DNA of 64,000 bases from Psychrobacter sp. NG25 (GTDB taxonomy: Bacteria > Pseudomonadota > Gammaproteobacteria > Pseudomonadales > Moraxellaceae), in NCBI RefSeq assembly GCF_015234355.1, contig NZ_JADGMV010000001.1, forward strand, positions 62,001 to 126,000. Direction: 5' to 3'. The first letter of the stretch is position 1; each line of letters starts with the position of its first letter. The position numbers and the translations under genes were made by a program. Shown one piece after another: positions 1-10,505 of the stretch. Below the pieces are notes generated by a model, which worked only from the letters and a program-made list of their open reading frames with translations, searched no databases and was not told where the DNA came from.

Positions 1-53
1 TCGCTTTTACTCTTATTTCTTTGTTATTTATCATTTATTATTAAGGCAGGTTT

Positions 54-1598
54 ATGCAACCCACCGATTCAAAAACGTCTATAGCAGCATCTGACGCAGC
101 GCCACAAACTAACGATAGACAAACCATCGTCGTTCCACCAAATAAGAAAAAATCTAAGCCATCATCAAAAACACGTCGTCGCCTAAAAGATGCAGAACCG
201 ATTCCTTTTACCATCGATAGATTGTCGCATGATGGTCGCGGTGTTGCTATCTATGGCAATGGTTTTGGGGTTGACGATGGTCATGCTGAAGACAAGCATG
301 GCAAAACAATCTTTGTCAGTTTTGCGCTGCCAGGTGAAAGCGCATTGGTCAAAATAACCAATAGCCGTGCCAGTTTTGAGGAAGGCGATGCAATCAGCAT
401 CACTGCCAACCCAAATCCTGAACGTGCCGTACCACCGTGCCCACATTTTGGCGTTTGCGGTGGCTGTAACTTGCAGCATTGGCAGCCAGAAAAACAAATC
501 AACTTTAAGCAATCTGTACTGGCTGAAATGCTAATGCACCAAGCCAATGTAGAGCCTGATAACTGGCTTGCACCAATCGTTGGTGATCGACTCGGCTATC
601 GTACCAAAGCACGTCTAGGTGTGCGTTATGTCACCAAAAAAGAAACGGCTTTGGTTGGCTTCCGTGAGCGCTCAAGCAACTTTTTAGCAGAGTTAAATGA
701 GTGTCATATCTTAGACCCACGAATTGGTTTTGAGATTGAAAACTTAAAAGCGTTGATCAGCACATTAGAGAGTCGTAATAAGATTGCTCAGCTCGAATTG
801 GCCATGGGTGAGCAGATACCTGAGTTGCCAGATGGCAATCAGCCAGTTGCCCTTATCGTGCGCAACTTAGAGCCATTATCAGACGATGATGTAGAAAAGC
901 TAAAAGCATTTTTTGCGGCACGTAATTGGCAGCTATATCTACAGTCTAAAGGGGCTGATAGTATCCAACGCATTGCCTTGACGGATGCTGATGACATGAG
1001 CCAACAGTTTGGCCGTCTGTATTACCAACTGCCAGAGTACGATTTGACCTTTGAATTTATCCCGACTGACTTCACTCAAGTTAACCTATCTGTGAATCGT
1101 CAAATGACCAAGCTCGCTTGCGATTTATTAGACCTAAAAGCAGGTGAACGCGTACTGGATTTATTTAGTGGCTTGGGTAACTTTAGCTTACCGCTAGCGC
1201 GACTCGTTGGTGAGACAGGTTCAGTGGTTGGTGTGGAAGGAAGCGAAGCCATGACCGCACGCGCAGCAGATAACGCACGTCGCAATGGCATCAACAATAC
1301 TGAGTTTTATAGCCAAGATTTGACACATGACTGCACTGATAAGCCTTGGGCCAACCAAGGCTTTGATGCGCTACTAATTGATCCACCGCGCTCTGGTGCG
1401 TGGGAGATTATGCAGTATTTGCCTAAATTTAATGCTGAGCGAATCGTTTACGTTTCTTGTAATCCTGCGACCCTCGCCCGTGATACCAAAGCGCTGCTAG
1501 AACAAGGCTATCGTCTGACACATGCTGGCGTGATGGATATGTTCTGCCATACTGGTCATGTTGAATCAATCGCTCGCTTTGAAAAAGTAGCCGTTTAA
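54..1598 (+). CDS. rlmD: 23S rRNA (uracil-1939-C5)-methyltransferase RlmD
   Basis: RlmD methylates U1939 of 23S rRNA using S-adenosylmethionine. Visible parts: a TRAM-like RNA-binding region (about residues 50-115); a cysteine cluster C129/C135/C138 ([10 protein letters not shown]) that holds a [4Fe-4S] cluster in this family; the SAM motif [14 protein letters not shown] near residue 370; DPPRSG; and the catalytic cysteine motif [10 protein letters not shown] near the C-terminus. At 514 aa it is longer than the usual 430-450 because of a Lys/Arg-rich N-terminal tail of about 45 residues. The start has a good ribosome site (AAGGCAGG). relA follows on the same strand, as in many gammaproteobacteria. 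Family assignment is firm; exact target U1939 rather than U747 is inferred from the relA neighbour. Confidence 0.93.
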   Translation: MQPTDSKTSIAASDAAPQTNDRQTIVVPPNKKKSKPSSKTRRRLKDAEPIPFTIDRLSHDGRGVAIYGNGFGVDDGHAEDKHGKTIFVSFALPGESALVKITNSRASFEEGDAISITANPNPERAVPPCPHFGVCGGCNLQHWQPEKQINFKQSVLAEMLMHQANVEPDNWLAPIVGDRLGYRTKARLGVRYVTKKETALVGFRERSSNFLAELNECHILDPRIGFEIENLKALISTLESRNKIAQLELAMGEQIPELPDGNQPVALIVRNLEPLSDDDVEKLKAFFAARNWQLYLQSKGADSIQRIALTDADDMSQQFGRLYYQLPEYDLTFEFIPTDFTQVNLSVNRQMTKLACDLLDLKAGERVLDLFSGLGNFSLPLARLVGETGSVVGVEGSEAMTARAADNARRNGINNTEFYSQDLTHDCTDKPWANQGFDALLIDPPRSGAWEIMQYLPKFNAERIVYVSCNPATLARDTKALLEQGYRLTHAGVMDMFCHTGHVESIARFEKVAV

Positions 1599-1897
1599 TC
1601 TTCTCTTTTTAATCGAGCTATTTACCCTGATTAACAGCAGACATTACATAGCCTTGCTTGATTTGTCATCTCAAAATGGGATAATAGTAAACAACTTTTC
1701 TATGTTTAGAAAATCAGAACTTAGTAAACGTTCATACTCATAGCTTTATATATTTTACACGCATTTTATAGCTGCTAAAAATCGCCTTTTAGCAGTCGTA
1801 TTGGTTTATATCTAATACTTTATGAAAATACAAATTTGAAATGTGTGTACAGTAGACGGGGTTATACTCAATTCAAAATAGCTAAGAGGAGTCGGCT
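1599..1897. other. rlmD-relA intergenic region with a hairpin
   Basis: About 300 bases without a gene. The only clear structure is a perfect 9-bp inverted repeat (CTGCTAAAA, 1772-1780, with TTTTAGCAG, 1787-1795, 6-nt loop). No U-run follows on either strand, so it is not a convincing terminator. A TATACT hexamer at 1863-1868 could be a -10 box for relA, but no good -35 lies at the right distance. AT-rich otherwise. Confidence 0.5.
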
Positions 1898-4450
1898 ATG
1901 GTAAAAATTCGTGAAGGATTACCGCTAGTGGATGGACAGACCACACAAGCCGATAGTGCAACGCTTGCAGCCCAGCTGGTTGCGAGCCAACGCTCTCATC
2001 AGTCTGCCAATAGCTATGCCCAAATCCCGCTCGATATCAAATACCAGCTAGCAACTCATAAGCTACATACCACTTTTGATCGTTCGGCCTTACATGCTTT
2101 TCACAGCCATGATCCAAAGCTTGAGAACGAGTATTCTGATAACCCGCTGTTAGATGAAAATACGACACTTTCTGAAGAAGAGCTTGAAGCTATTGACTTG
2201 GATCAGGTGAATATCGACGTACCTACTTGGCTGGACAATGTAGCCAAACGTATTGGTCAAGACTCTGTACCTAACCTGCACGCTGCTTGTGAATTTATTC
2301 GCAATCATATGAATACTAGCGAGTCTGAACGCTCGGGCGCTTATGTCACTGGTATTGGCATGACCGACATATTGACCTATCTTTATCAAGATGAAGATGC
2401 GCTTGTTGCTGCCATGCTCTATCGTAGTGCACGTAAATCTATCATTAGCCTCGCTGAGATAGAAAAAAACTTTGGCTCTGATATATCCACCTTAGTCAAA
2501 GATGCCTTGGCAATGGGTAAGCTGTCTGAAATTATCGAGAGCAATAAACGCTTAGAAGATCACTTCGTCAATAACCAGCGTGATCAACTATCCAATATTT
2601 ATAGCATGCTCATCTCTGTCACCAATGATGTACGCGTCGTACTGATTAAGCTGTCTGAGCGTACCTTTGCCATGCGTGAGCTGACTTTTTCTAGTGTAGA
2701 CAGACAAAGTCGTGTGGCACGTGAAGTCATGACCATCTATGCTCCATTGGCGCATCGACTGGGTATCGCACAACTAAAATGGGAACTTGAGGATTTAGCT
2801 TTTCGTTATCTCGCGCCTGATCGCTACAAAGAGATTGCTAAGCTACTATCCGAAAAACGCAGTGAGCGTGAATCCTATATTCAGCGCGTGCAAGACAAAC
2901 TTAATGAAGCGTTGGCAGAAGCCAACATCGAAGGTGAGGTTTCTGGAAGGGTTAAACACATCTATTCGATTTACCGAAAAATGAAGCTCAAAGGCCTATC
3001 CTTTGATCAGCTTTATGATATTCGTGCATTGCGAGTACTGGTTACCAACCCTTCAGACTGCTACCACGTCTTAGGTTTGGTCCATGGATTATGGCGTTAT
3101 ATCCCTGAACAGTTTGATGACTATATTACCAATCCAAAATCTAACGGGTATCGCTCGCTACATACTGCCGTGATTGCGAAAAATAAATCTCTCGAAGTAC
3201 AGATTCGTACACATGAGATGCATTTTGAAGCAGAGCTTGGCATGTGCGCGCATGTTAACTACAAAGAAGGTTTGAAGAATAAAAAGGATAATTACCTTAA
3301 TCAAAGAATCAGCTCTCTGCGTCAGCTTTTATCTATTAATAATGAAACACGCAATCAGCTACGGTCATCGTCGTTAACAGGTGAGGATCTAGATGAGATA
3401 GAACTCGACGAAGAAGAACAACTCGTTGATTTTGATGAGCTAGAACGTATTTATATCTTCAGCCGTGATGGTGATATTACCGAATTACCAAAAGGTGCGA
3501 CCGTTCTTGATTTTGCTTACTACGTGCATACTCAAGTTGGCAATCGTGCGCAAGCTGCTCGAGTCAATCAACGCTATGTACCGCTCACCTATCAGCTCAA
3601 AACGGGTGAACAAGTTGAAATCATCACTAAGGCATCACGTGAACCCAATCGCGATTGGCTGGTTGCCTCGCTCGGTTATATTCACACCAACCGTGCACGC
3701 TCAAAACTAAGACAATGGTTTAACAAACAAGACCGTGATAAGAATATTGAGATTGGTCGTCAAATGCTCAGCAAAGAGCTGGAACGACTATCGGTACATC
3801 CAAATAGTATCGATTTGAACGATTATCTTCAGCATTTCAATGCCAATACTACCGACGATATTATCGTCGGACTGGTCACCGGTGATATCGGTCTAAACCA
3901 GTTAACCAGCCATATCTCGCGACAGCTACATCTAGAGCCTGAAAGGCCTCCTGAAGACTTTATACCTAGTGTAGATAATAGAGACACTGGCAAACTTGAT
4001 GCCTATAAGATTCACATTGACGGTCTGGATAATATTGAAGTTAATTTAGCAGGTTGCTGCCACCCTGTTCACGGTGAGCCAATTGCTGGTTACATTACTT
4101 TGTCACGAGGGGTCAGTGTTCATAATCGTGGCTGCCCTGAGTATTCGCGTCTCATCGAGCGAGACCCTGAGCGTGCGATAGAAGCCGCTTGGCGAGTGCA
4201 GTCTGGTCGTTATCAGCCCGTTGATATCCATGTAGAGGCTTATGATAGACGAGGGCTATTGCGTGACTTGACACAAATTATTGATAAAGAAAACGTCAAT
4301 ATTCGTCAGGTTCAGACACTTAGTAATGACGATAATATTGCCTTTTTGAAATTTCATATTGAAGTTTCGGGACTGGCTCATTTGTCTAAGCTCTTGGCTA
4401 AATTAGAGCAACAGCATGGCATCTTACATGCTCGCCGCGCCGTCGTTTAA
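1898..4450 (+). CDS. relA: GTP pyrophosphokinase RelA
   Basis: Ribosome-associated (p)ppGpp synthetase of the stringent response: transfers pyrophosphate from ATP to GTP/GDP when uncharged tRNA enters the ribosome. The N-terminal region has the RelA/SpoT HD fold, but the HDxxED metal motif is absent (LVAAMLYRSARKS instead), which indicates an inactive hydrolase and RelA rather than SpoT. The synthetase domain follows (about residues 340-470, NPKSNGYRSLHT, EVQIRT). Its charge motif before NPK reads QFDD, close to the EXDD of monofunctional RelA and unlike the RXKD of SpoT. Then TGS (ELPKGATVLDFAY), a Cys-rich zinc-finger region (AGCCHPVHG...RGCPEY) and a C-terminal ACT domain. 850 aa is somewhat above the typical 740-750. 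Strong ribosome site GAGGAG before ATG. Confidence 0.92.
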   Translation: MVKIREGLPLVDGQTTQADSATLAAQLVASQRSHQSANSYAQIPLDIKYQLATHKLHTTFDRSALHAFHSHDPKLENEYSDNPLLDENTTLSEEELEAIDLDQVNIDVPTWLDNVAKRIGQDSVPNLHAACEFIRNHMNTSESERSGAYVTGIGMTDILTYLYQDEDALVAAMLYRSARKSIISLAEIEKNFGSDISTLVKDALAMGKLSEIIESNKRLEDHFVNNQRDQLSNIYSMLISVTNDVRVVLIKLSERTFAMRELTFSSVDRQSRVAREVMTIYAPLAHRLGIAQLKWELEDLAFRYLAPDRYKEIAKLLSEKRSERESYIQRVQDKLNEALAEANIEGEVSGRVKHIYSIYRKMKLKGLSFDQLYDIRALRVLVTNPSDCYHVLGLVHGLWRYIPEQFDDYITNPKSNGYRSLHTAVIAKNKSLEVQIRTHEMHFEAELGMCAHVNYKEGLKNKKDNYLNQRISSLRQLLSINNETRNQLRSSSLTGEDLDEIELDEEEQLVDFDELERIYIFSRDGDITELPKGATVLDFAYYVHTQVGNRAQAARVNQRYVPLTYQLKTGEQVEIITKASREPNRDWLVASLGYIHTNRARSKLRQWFNKQDRDKNIEIGRQMLSKELERLSVHPNSIDLNDYLQHFNANTTDDIIVGLVTGDIGLNQLTSHISRQLHLEPERPPEDFIPSVDNRDTGKLDAYKIHIDGLDNIEVNLAGCCHPVHGEPIAGYITLSRGVSVHNRGCPEYSRLIERDPERAIEAAWRVQSGRYQPVDIHVEAYDRRGLLRDLTQIIDKENVNIRQVQTLSNDDNIAFLKFHIEVSGLAHLSKLLAKLEQQHGILHARRAVV

Positions 4451-4504
4451 ATACAAGCCTAACTATACATATTCACTTAATCATAAAGTTGTTATAGAAA
4501 TATC

Positions 4505-5443
4505 ATGCCTGAATTGCCTGAAGTAGAAACAACCAAAACTAGCCTAGCGCCATTACTAGGGCAACAGGTTATCGATGTAAAAATATTCCAGCCGAAGCTA
4601 CGCTGGGCGATGCCCGATGACTTAGATATTTTGGTTAATTTCACACTAGATAGTGTCGAGCGCCGAGCAAAGTATTTAATATTGAACTTTTTACCTGCGT
4701 CATCTAATGATAGTAGCTCAGTGGTGCAATCTGATAAGCTAGCACCTCGACAGCTTTTAATTCATTTAGGCATGTCAGGTAGCTTACAGCAGCATAGTTA
4801 TGGCACGGATAAACGCAAGCACGACCATTTAGTAATAGTGTTCAGTAATGCTGATAATACCAAATCTCAGCTACACTATTATGACCCAAGACGATTTGGC
4901 TCGGTATTGTGGTACCAAGATTATAGCGCCAAGCTATTGGACCACCTAGGTCCTGAGCCCCTTTCAGATGAATTTACTGCGGACTATCTATACCACTTGA
5001 TTCAACGTACAAACGTATCTAGTGAAAACGCCGAGTCCACAGTCAAAAATAAAGCCAAATCAAAAAAGCAGCCTATCTCCCGCCCTATCAAGTCAATCAT
5101 TATGGAGCAGCAAGTCGTAGTCGGTGTAGGGAATATATATGCCACAGAAAGCTTATATTTATCAAGTATTCACCCGGCCACACCTTCTCATCAATTATCG
5201 TATGATCAGATTGTCATTTTAGTTGATCACATTAAAGTTATCCTAAAAAAAGCGATAGCACTTGGCGGTTCGACACTACGAGACTTTACCGTTGCTAGCG
5301 GTCAAACAGGTTACTTTCAGCAGACATTAAATGTTTATGGCAGACAAGGTGAAGCGTGTCCACATTGTCAGACAACACTTGAGAATATCAAGCTTAATGG
5401 CCGAGCCAGTGTGTTCTGTTCTAATTGTCAACCAATGGGTTAA
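4505..5443 (+). CDS. mutM: Formamidopyrimidine-DNA glycosylase (MutM/Fpg)
   Basis: Base-excision repair glycosylase/AP lyase for 8-oxoguanine and formamidopyrimidines. The N-terminus is the diagnostic PELPEVETT: Pro2 is the catalytic nucleophile and Glu3 the acid. RRAKYL supplies the beta-hairpin lysine, GNIYATESL is the helix-two-turn-helix motif, and the C-terminus has the zinc finger CPHC...CSNCQ. At 312 aa it is about 40 residues longer than E. coli MutM. The extra length lies in a Ser/Asp stretch after LPASSND and a Lys-rich insert near residues 175-195 just before the helix-two-turn-helix. It starts 54 bp after relA, so read-through from relA is possible. Weak ribosome site. Confidence 0.94.
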   Translation: MPELPEVETTKTSLAPLLGQQVIDVKIFQPKLRWAMPDDLDILVNFTLDSVERRAKYLILNFLPASSNDSSSVVQSDKLAPRQLLIHLGMSGSLQQHSYGTDKRKHDHLVIVFSNADNTKSQLHYYDPRRFGSVLWYQDYSAKLLDHLGPEPLSDEFTADYLYHLIQRTNVSSENAESTVKNKAKSKKQPISRPIKSIIMEQQVVVGVGNIYATESLYLSSIHPATPSHQLSYDQIVILVDHIKVILKKAIALGGSTLRDFTVASGQTGYFQQTLNVYGRQGEACPHCQTTLENIKLNGRASVFCSNCQPMG

Positions 5444-5723
5444 CCATAATTTTCAGTAATTTTACCTACCCGTTTCGATCTACAATCAACAGCGTAGTAT
5501 TTTCATTTGAATGTCTCATATTTTTTCATTAAGGCCGTTATATCATGCGCATTTTTGTTGCTTATTAGCGTACATCTTGCTTTAATAGTAATAACACTTA
5601 CATAAATAGTGCATACGGTTTATTTATCTGTAATATTTAGCTTACCTATCGCTGCCAAGATGTTTTCTTATCGAAATATCAGCAGCCACTAATCATACCA
5701 ATTGTGAACTTTAGGATATCGTT

Positions 5724-6164
5724 ATGACTGTTAAAGCCAAGAAACAACGCACAGTTAAGCAAAAAGCTTTTACTGTTGCTACCAGCTTAAGTCTGTTGGT
5801 CGCTAGCATGCAGCCAGCCTTGGCCGCAATAGAGATTGATGAAACTGACTTTGGGCCTTCCTACGGAACCATGGTGGCGGATGCTACTGTAGGTAAGCCT
5901 CTACAACTGATAGGTGCAGTTACTGGTACTGCACTCTATCTCGTTAGCTTACCTTTCTCACTAATCGGTGGTAACGCAGATCAAGCGCAGCAGAAGCTAT
6001 TCGTCGAGCCTTGGGACGCGATGGGCCGTTGCTTAGGTTGCTCTGTTGCTGAAGACAACTACTATAAGTCACAAGCAAATGATAATAACCTCGTACGTAT
6101 CGTCGTCGACCAACCATCAGAAATTTTGATTAATACAAACGACTATGTAATCGTTAATCCATAA
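5724..6164 (+). CDS. Small exported protein of unknown function
   Basis: 146 aa. The N-terminus is basic (KAKKQRTVKQK) followed by a hydrophobic stretch and an Ala-x-Ala-type site (MQPALA), a typical Sec signal peptide ending near residue 35. The mature part has a short hydrophobic segment (GTALYLVSLPFSLIGG) and two cysteines (RCLGCS) that could form a disulfide or bind metal. I do not recognise a family. The hydrophobic segment resembles the C-terminal LPFALAFDVVTFPFQL of the lipoprotein at 36433-37212, so a distant relation is possible. AGGATAT lies upstream of the ATG, and a bidirectional terminator follows. Confidence 0.75.
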   Translation: MTVKAKKQRTVKQKAFTVATSLSLLVASMQPALAAIEIDETDFGPSYGTMVADATVGKPLQLIGAVTGTALYLVSLPFSLIGGNADQAQQKLFVEPWDAMGRCLGCSVAEDNYYKSQANDNNLVRIVVDQPSEILINTNDYVIVNP

Positions 6165-6231
6165 ATAGTTATTCTCAAACATTTTTAACCATATATAAAT
6201 GTTACAGATAATGTGTTTGTAAATGGACAAT

Positions 6232-6263
6232 AAAAAAGGCTAACGTAACGTTAGCCTTTTTTT
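6232..6263. terminator. Bidirectional rho-independent terminator
   Basis: Stem GGCTAAC/GTTAGCC with loop GTAAC, flanked by A6 on the left and T7 on the right, so it can stop transcription from both sides. It lies between the convergent exported-protein gene (+) and mscL (-). Confidence 0.9.
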
Positions 6264-6288
6264 GTTTTAACTGCCCTATTAAATGACT

Positions 6289-6741
6289 TTATTTTGAGAT
6301 ATCAGTACTACTTAACTTGGCACTAATTTCACGAAGTAATAGCACTTCTTCTGAAGGTTCCACAATGGCTTCTACCACTTCCTCTACTTCTTCAGCACGG
6401 CGCATTTTATTTACCGTTCTAACCATCATAAAGATAATAAACGCTAAAATCAGGAAGTTAATAAGCACCGTAACGAAGTTACCATATGCTAATACTGGAA
6501 CACCCGCTTCTTTAAGTGCATCATAGGTCATCGCAATACCTTCAGGTGCGTCCCCTAATACTAAGAACATGTTTTTGAAGTCAATTTCGCCACCGAATAT
6601 AAAGGCGACGATAGGCATGATAATGTCTGCCACGAGAGAAGTTGTGATGGTTGCGAAAGCACCACCAATGATGACGCCAACTGCTAGATCCATCACATTA
6701 CCTTTTAACGCAAACTCTTTAAACTCCGATACCATACTCAT
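6289..6741 (-). CDS. mscL: Large-conductance mechanosensitive channel MscL
   Basis: Inner-membrane channel that opens at high membrane tension to release solutes during hypo-osmotic shock. The N-terminus [20 protein letters not shown] is the amphipathic helix plus TM1 of MscL, with the conserved pore-lining Ala/Gly pattern (GVIIGGAF). TM2 is the hydrophobic stretch [19 protein letters not shown], followed by a charged C-terminal helix ([20 protein letters not shown]) that fits the cytoplasmic bundle. 150 aa against a usual 130-150. Strong ribosome site TAGGAGAAAACA before ATG. Monocistronic. Confidence 0.96.
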   Translation of the reverse strand: MSMVSEFKEFALKGNVMDLAVGVIIGGAFATITTSLVADIIMPIVAFIFGGEIDFKNMFLVLGDAPEGIAMTYDALKEAGVPVLAYGNFVTVLINFLILAFIIFMMVRTVNKMRRAEEVEEVVEAIVEPSEEVLLLREISAKLSSTDISK

Positions 6742-6873
6742 TGTTTTCTCCTAAAAATTTATTTACCAATAGACCACTGTCTAAAAATTACTTCAACTTT
6801 AGCTTTTATAACAAAAAATGAATATTTTGCTACTGTTTGTTATTCTGTCTCTATTTTTGCAAAATTACAACAC

Positions 6874-6922
6874 AAAAAAAAGCAGTATAAAGTGAAGCAC
6901 TAATCGCTCACCTTATACTGCT
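6874..6922 (-). terminator. Rho-independent terminator of typA
   Basis: A 15-bp stem with one mismatch (AGCAGTATAAaGTGA at 6881-6895 with TCACcTTATACTGCT at 6908-6922). On the minus strand the stem is followed by a run of eight T, about 100 bp after the typA stop. Confidence 0.9.
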
Positions 6923-7021
6923 GATCTTTTAACTGCTTCAATGCCAGAAAATTTTCACTAACATTGAGTTTCAGTGTCAAACATCAATGATATGAATTAC
7001 TAAGTAACTCACTTATTGATA

Positions 7022-8872
7022 TTAAGCACCTTTTTTACCACGGCCGTGACGCTTACGCTCACTTTCAGTCAGATAGCGCTTACGGATACGAATCGCTTTA
7101 GGTGTCACTTCAACCAATTCATCATCTTGAATGAATTCAAGTGCTTGCTCAAGCGTAAACTTAACCGCTGGTGTCAATGTCAATGCTTCATCAGTACCAC
7201 TAGCACGTACGTTGGTTAACTGTTTACCAGTTGTTGGGTTAACTGTCATATCATCGTTACGAGAGTTTAGACCGACAATCATACCTTCGTAAACTTCAAG
7301 CTGTGGCTCAGCAAATAACTTACCACGTTTTTGAAGGTTAAATAGTGCAAAGCCTAGGCAAACACCTTTAGTCATAGAAACCAATACACCGTTAGAGCGA
7401 CCACCAACATCACCGATCTTTTGTGGACCGTAATGTGAGAAGCTAGAAGTCATGATACCGCTACCTGAAGTCAGTGTTAAGAACTCAGAACGGAAACCAA
7501 TCAGACCACGAGCAGGCATAGTCGCTTCAATACGCATACGACCTTTACCATCAAGTTCCATGTTAGTCATCTCGCCTTTGCGTAGACCAACTTGTTCCAT
7601 GATAGAACCTTGATGCTCGTCTTCAATATCGAACACAACGTTTTCATACGGCTCTTGTAGCTTACCGTCAACTTCTTTAACGATAACTTCTGGGCCTGAA
7701 ACACCCATCTCAAAACCTTCACGGCGCATGTTTTCGATAAGTACAGATAAGTGAAGCTCACCGCGACCTGATACTTTAAATTTATCAGGAGACTCCGTGT
7801 CTTCTACACGTAGTGCTACGTTATGAATCAATTCACGATCAAGACGCTCACGAATATTACGTGACGTCACAAACTTACCATCACGACCAGCGAACGGTGA
7901 GTTGTTTACTTGGAAGTTCATTGATACGGTAGGTTCATCAACTGTTAGCGCTGGTAATGCTTCAACGTTAGCTGGATCACAAATCGTATCTGAGATATTA
8001 AGTGCATCAATACCAGTGATACAAACGATATCACCAGCTTGTGCATCTTCAACGTCAATACGATCAAGACCGTGATAGCCCATGATTTTTAGAATACGGC
8101 CATTGCGCGTGTTGCCATGCTTATCAATGACAGTTACTTGCGTGTTAAGTTTAACTTTACCACGCTGAATACGACCAATACCGATAACACCAACAAAGCT
8201 GTTGTAGTCAAGGCTTGAGATTTGCATGCGGAATGGTGCATCTGCATCAACCTGTGGAGCCTGTACAACATCAACGATAGTTTTGAATAGTGGCGTCATG
8301 TCATCAGCCAAATCATCAGCATCTAGACCTGCAATACCGTTCAATGCTGAAGCATAAACAACTGGGAAATCAAGCTGTTCATCAGTCGCACCTAGGTTAT
8401 CAAACAAATCAAAGATTTGATCCATTACCCAATCAGGACGCGAACCAGGACGGTCAATTTTATTGATAACAACAATAGGCTTTAGACCTTGCTCGAACGC
8501 TTTTTGCGTTACAAAACGAGTCTGAGGCATTGGACCATCAACAGCGTCAACAACTAGCAATACGCAGTCAACCATTGACATAACACGCTCAACTTCACCA
8601 CCGAAATCGGCGTGACCTGGGGTGTCAACGATGTTGATACGGTATTCGGTATCTACAGTTTGATCTGTCCAGCGGATAGCTGTGTTTTTAGCCAAAATAG
8701 TAATACCACGTTCTTGCTCAATATCGCCTGAATCCATTGCACGTTCAGCAATGTTTGCACGGTCGCCAAAAGTACCAGACTGATGTAATAACTTATCAAC
8801 CAAAGTTGTTTTACCGTGGTCAACGTGGGCAATAATTGCAATGTTACGCAGGTGTTTGATATCGTTCGCCAT
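7022..8872 (-). CDS. typA: Ribosome-associated GTPase TypA/BipA
   Basis: Translational GTPase related to EF-G, with roles in 50S assembly, cold growth and stress. The N-terminal G domain shows [10 protein letters not shown] (P-loop), a DTPGHADF switch region and NKIDRPGSR. Then the EF-Tu-like beta-barrel and EF-G-like domains, and the TypA-specific C-terminus ending in a Lys/Arg-rich tail ([14 protein letters not shown]). I start at the ATG of [20 protein letters not shown] (8872), giving 616 aa, near the usual 605-615. An upstream in-frame GTG at 8980 would add 36 residues with no counterpart in the family. Own terminator at 6874-6922. Confidence 0.95.
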   Translation of the reverse strand: MANDIKHLRNIAIIAHVDHGKTTLVDKLLHQSGTFGDRANIAERAMDSGDIEQERGITILAKNTAIRWTDQTVDTEYRINIVDTPGHADFGGEVERVMSMVDCVLLVVDAVDGPMPQTRFVTQKAFEQGLKPIVVINKIDRPGSRPDWVMDQIFDLFDNLGATDEQLDFPVVYASALNGIAGLDADDLADDMTPLFKTIVDVVQAPQVDADAPFRMQISSLDYNSFVGVIGIGRIQRGKVKLNTQVTVIDKHGNTRNGRILKIMGYHGLDRIDVEDAQAGDIVCITGIDALNISDTICDPANVEALPALTVDEPTVSMNFQVNNSPFAGRDGKFVTSRNIRERLDRELIHNVALRVEDTESPDKFKVSGRGELHLSVLIENMRREGFEMGVSGPEVIVKEVDGKLQEPYENVVFDIEDEHQGSIMEQVGLRKGEMTNMELDGKGRMRIEATMPARGLIGFRSEFLTLTSGSGIMTSSFSHYGPQKIGDVGGRSNGVLVSMTKGVCLGFALFNLQKRGKLFAEPQLEVYEGMIVGLNSRNDDMTVNPTTGKQLTNVRASGTDEALTLTPAVKFTLEQALEFIQDDELVEVTPKAIRIRKRYLTESERKRHGRGKKGA

Positions 8873-9156
8873 ATAAAATGCTCGTTTCGTCTTAAAAAAT
8901 GCAGTAGCAGTAAGCGCCGCCGGATAAACCTTTATCATCAACCAGATAGATATTGAATACTTACTTTTAGACGACTGCACTATAAGTGCTGTTAGTCAAA
9001 TAATTTCAATATAATCAAGAATCTACACTGATAAATTCATCATACAGATAGCTATGCTAATGTACATTCTGTCAATTTACAGAATGTTTGGGCAGCTAGT
9101 ATAACATTATTGATTCATAAATTTATGTAATAACTCACTTTTCTCAATACATAAAT

Positions 9157-9188
9157 AAAAAAAAGCCACCCAGTGGGCAGCTTTTTTT
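9157..9188 (-). terminator. Terminator of the OmpA-family porin gene
   Basis: A-tract plus GC closing pairs around an inner CCC/GGG stem (loop AGT), then a T-tract. It is about 40 bp downstream of the porin stop on the minus strand and is symmetrical enough to work both ways. Confidence 0.8.
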
Positions 9189-9227
9189 GTAACTATATAT
9201 TTAATCACATAACCAATTGGCTATTAC

Positions 9228-10505
9228 TTATTGAACAACCATATCTTTAGTTTGTTCAACAGTCATTGTTTTGTCACCAGTGATGATGGCATAAACACGA
9301 CGGTTCATAGCACGACCTTCTTCAGTATCGTTTGGAGCGATTGGGTTGTCATAGCCATAACCAACAGTTGATAAACGGTTTGGAGCGATACCGAATTCGT
9401 TGGTTAGCATAGATTTAACTGCAACGGCACGAGCTTCAGACAGACGTTGGTTATAACGTGCTGAAGGACCAGTTTTAGAAGCATGACCTTCTACACGTGC
9501 TGTAGAATTAGGATACTCACGCATCTTCTCTGCTACTTTAGCAATTTCTGGCTGGTACTGAGTTTTGATAGCTGATTTATCGTTATCAAAGAATACACGT
9601 AGTTCCATTTTCAGTTCATCAGTAATGTCTACTGGTACTGGGCAACCGCGCTCATCAACTACAACGTTCATTGGAGTGCCTGGGCATGCATCGATGCTAT
9701 CAGGTACGCCATCACCGTCAGAATCAAGATCAGATTCAACTACTACTACTGGAGTAGTGTCAACCATTGGCTCTTGCATTGGCGGTACTGCTACTGTAGG
9801 TGCTAGATGGCCACCAAGTACAACTTCTAGACCGGCCAAAGCCATGCCTTCCCACCAGTTGTTATCAAAGTTATGAATCGCACGAGCTTCACCACGTAGG
9901 CTTAAAGCATCGTTGATACGATACATAGCACCTAGACCTAGGTTACCGATAGTATCTTTAGAGCTTGATACTTCAGTACCAGCAGTAACTGTTTCGCCAG
10001 TTACATCAGAAACATAAGTTTCTTGGTTTTCTACTTTGATCTTAGATTGACCAGCACCAACCAATACATATGGCTTGAATGCGCTATCAGTATAACCAGT
10101 AAACTCTTCAGTACCGATTAAGAAGTTACCAGAAAGCATGGTTTGTTCAACATCAAAACGGTTAGCACCAGATTTAGCTGAATCTTCAGAAGCTTCGCCA
10201 TTAGCGTTTGATACACCATACTCAACTTGGAACTGAGTAGAAGGAGTAAGCTCGATACCTAGAGCAGCACCAGTATATAGGCTACTTTCTTTAGCTACGC
10301 CGCCGTTAGAGTTGCCATCACGATCCGTGTTTTCTTGCAAGTTTTTGCCGGTACGAAGGATATCACGCTGCTTGTCAGCTGTATCACTGATATCATCAGT
10401 AACATGGTAACCTAGTAATAATGGGCTAATCGTTACACCAGCGTTAGCAGCTAAAGGTGCTGCTGCTACTGCAACCAATGCTAGAGCTATTTTATTCAAT
10501 TTCAT
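9228..10505 (-). CDS. OmpA/OprF-family outer membrane porin
   Basis: Major outer-membrane beta-barrel with a periplasmic peptidoglycan-binding domain. Signal peptide MKLNKIALALVAVAAAPLAANA (cleavage after ANA, about residue 22). Residues about 23-230 carry the alternating pattern of a barrel, ending in a membrane strand around VVLGG. A Pro-rich linker (APTVAVPPMQEPMVD) leads to an Asp-rich thrombospondin type-3-like repeat (DSDGDGVPDSIDACPGTP), as in OprF. The OmpA C-terminal domain (about 300-415) has VEGHASKTG and NRRV, the diaminopimelate-binding signature region. 425 aa. Very strong ribosome site (TTTGGAGGAAG), fitting a highly expressed protein. Monocistronic with its own terminator. Confidence 0.92.
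   Translation of the reverse strand: MKLNKIALALVAVAAAPLAANAGVTISPLLLGYHVTDDISDTADKQRDILRTGKNLQENTDRDGNSNGGVAKESSLYTGAALGIELTPSTQFQVEYGVSNANGEASEDSAKSGANRFDVEQTMLSGNFLIGTEEFTGYTDSAFKPYVLVGAGQSKIKVENQETYVSDVTGETVTAGTEVSSSKDTIGNLGLGAMYRINDALSLRGEARAIHNFDNNWWEGMALAGLEVVLGGHLAPTVAVPPMQEPMVDTTPVVVVESDLDSDGDGVPDSIDACPGTPMNVVVDERGCPVPVDITDELKMELRVFFDNDKSAIKTQYQPEIAKVAEKMREYPNSTARVEGHASKTGPSARYNQRLSEARAVAVKSMLTNEFGIAPNRLSTVGYGYDNPIAPNDTEEGRAMNRRVYAIITGDKTMTVEQTKDMVVQ

Noticed and set aside
1772..1795. Perfect 9-bp hairpin upstream of relA as a terminator for rlmD.
   Set aside because: No U-run on either side; kept only as a structure in the intergenic note.
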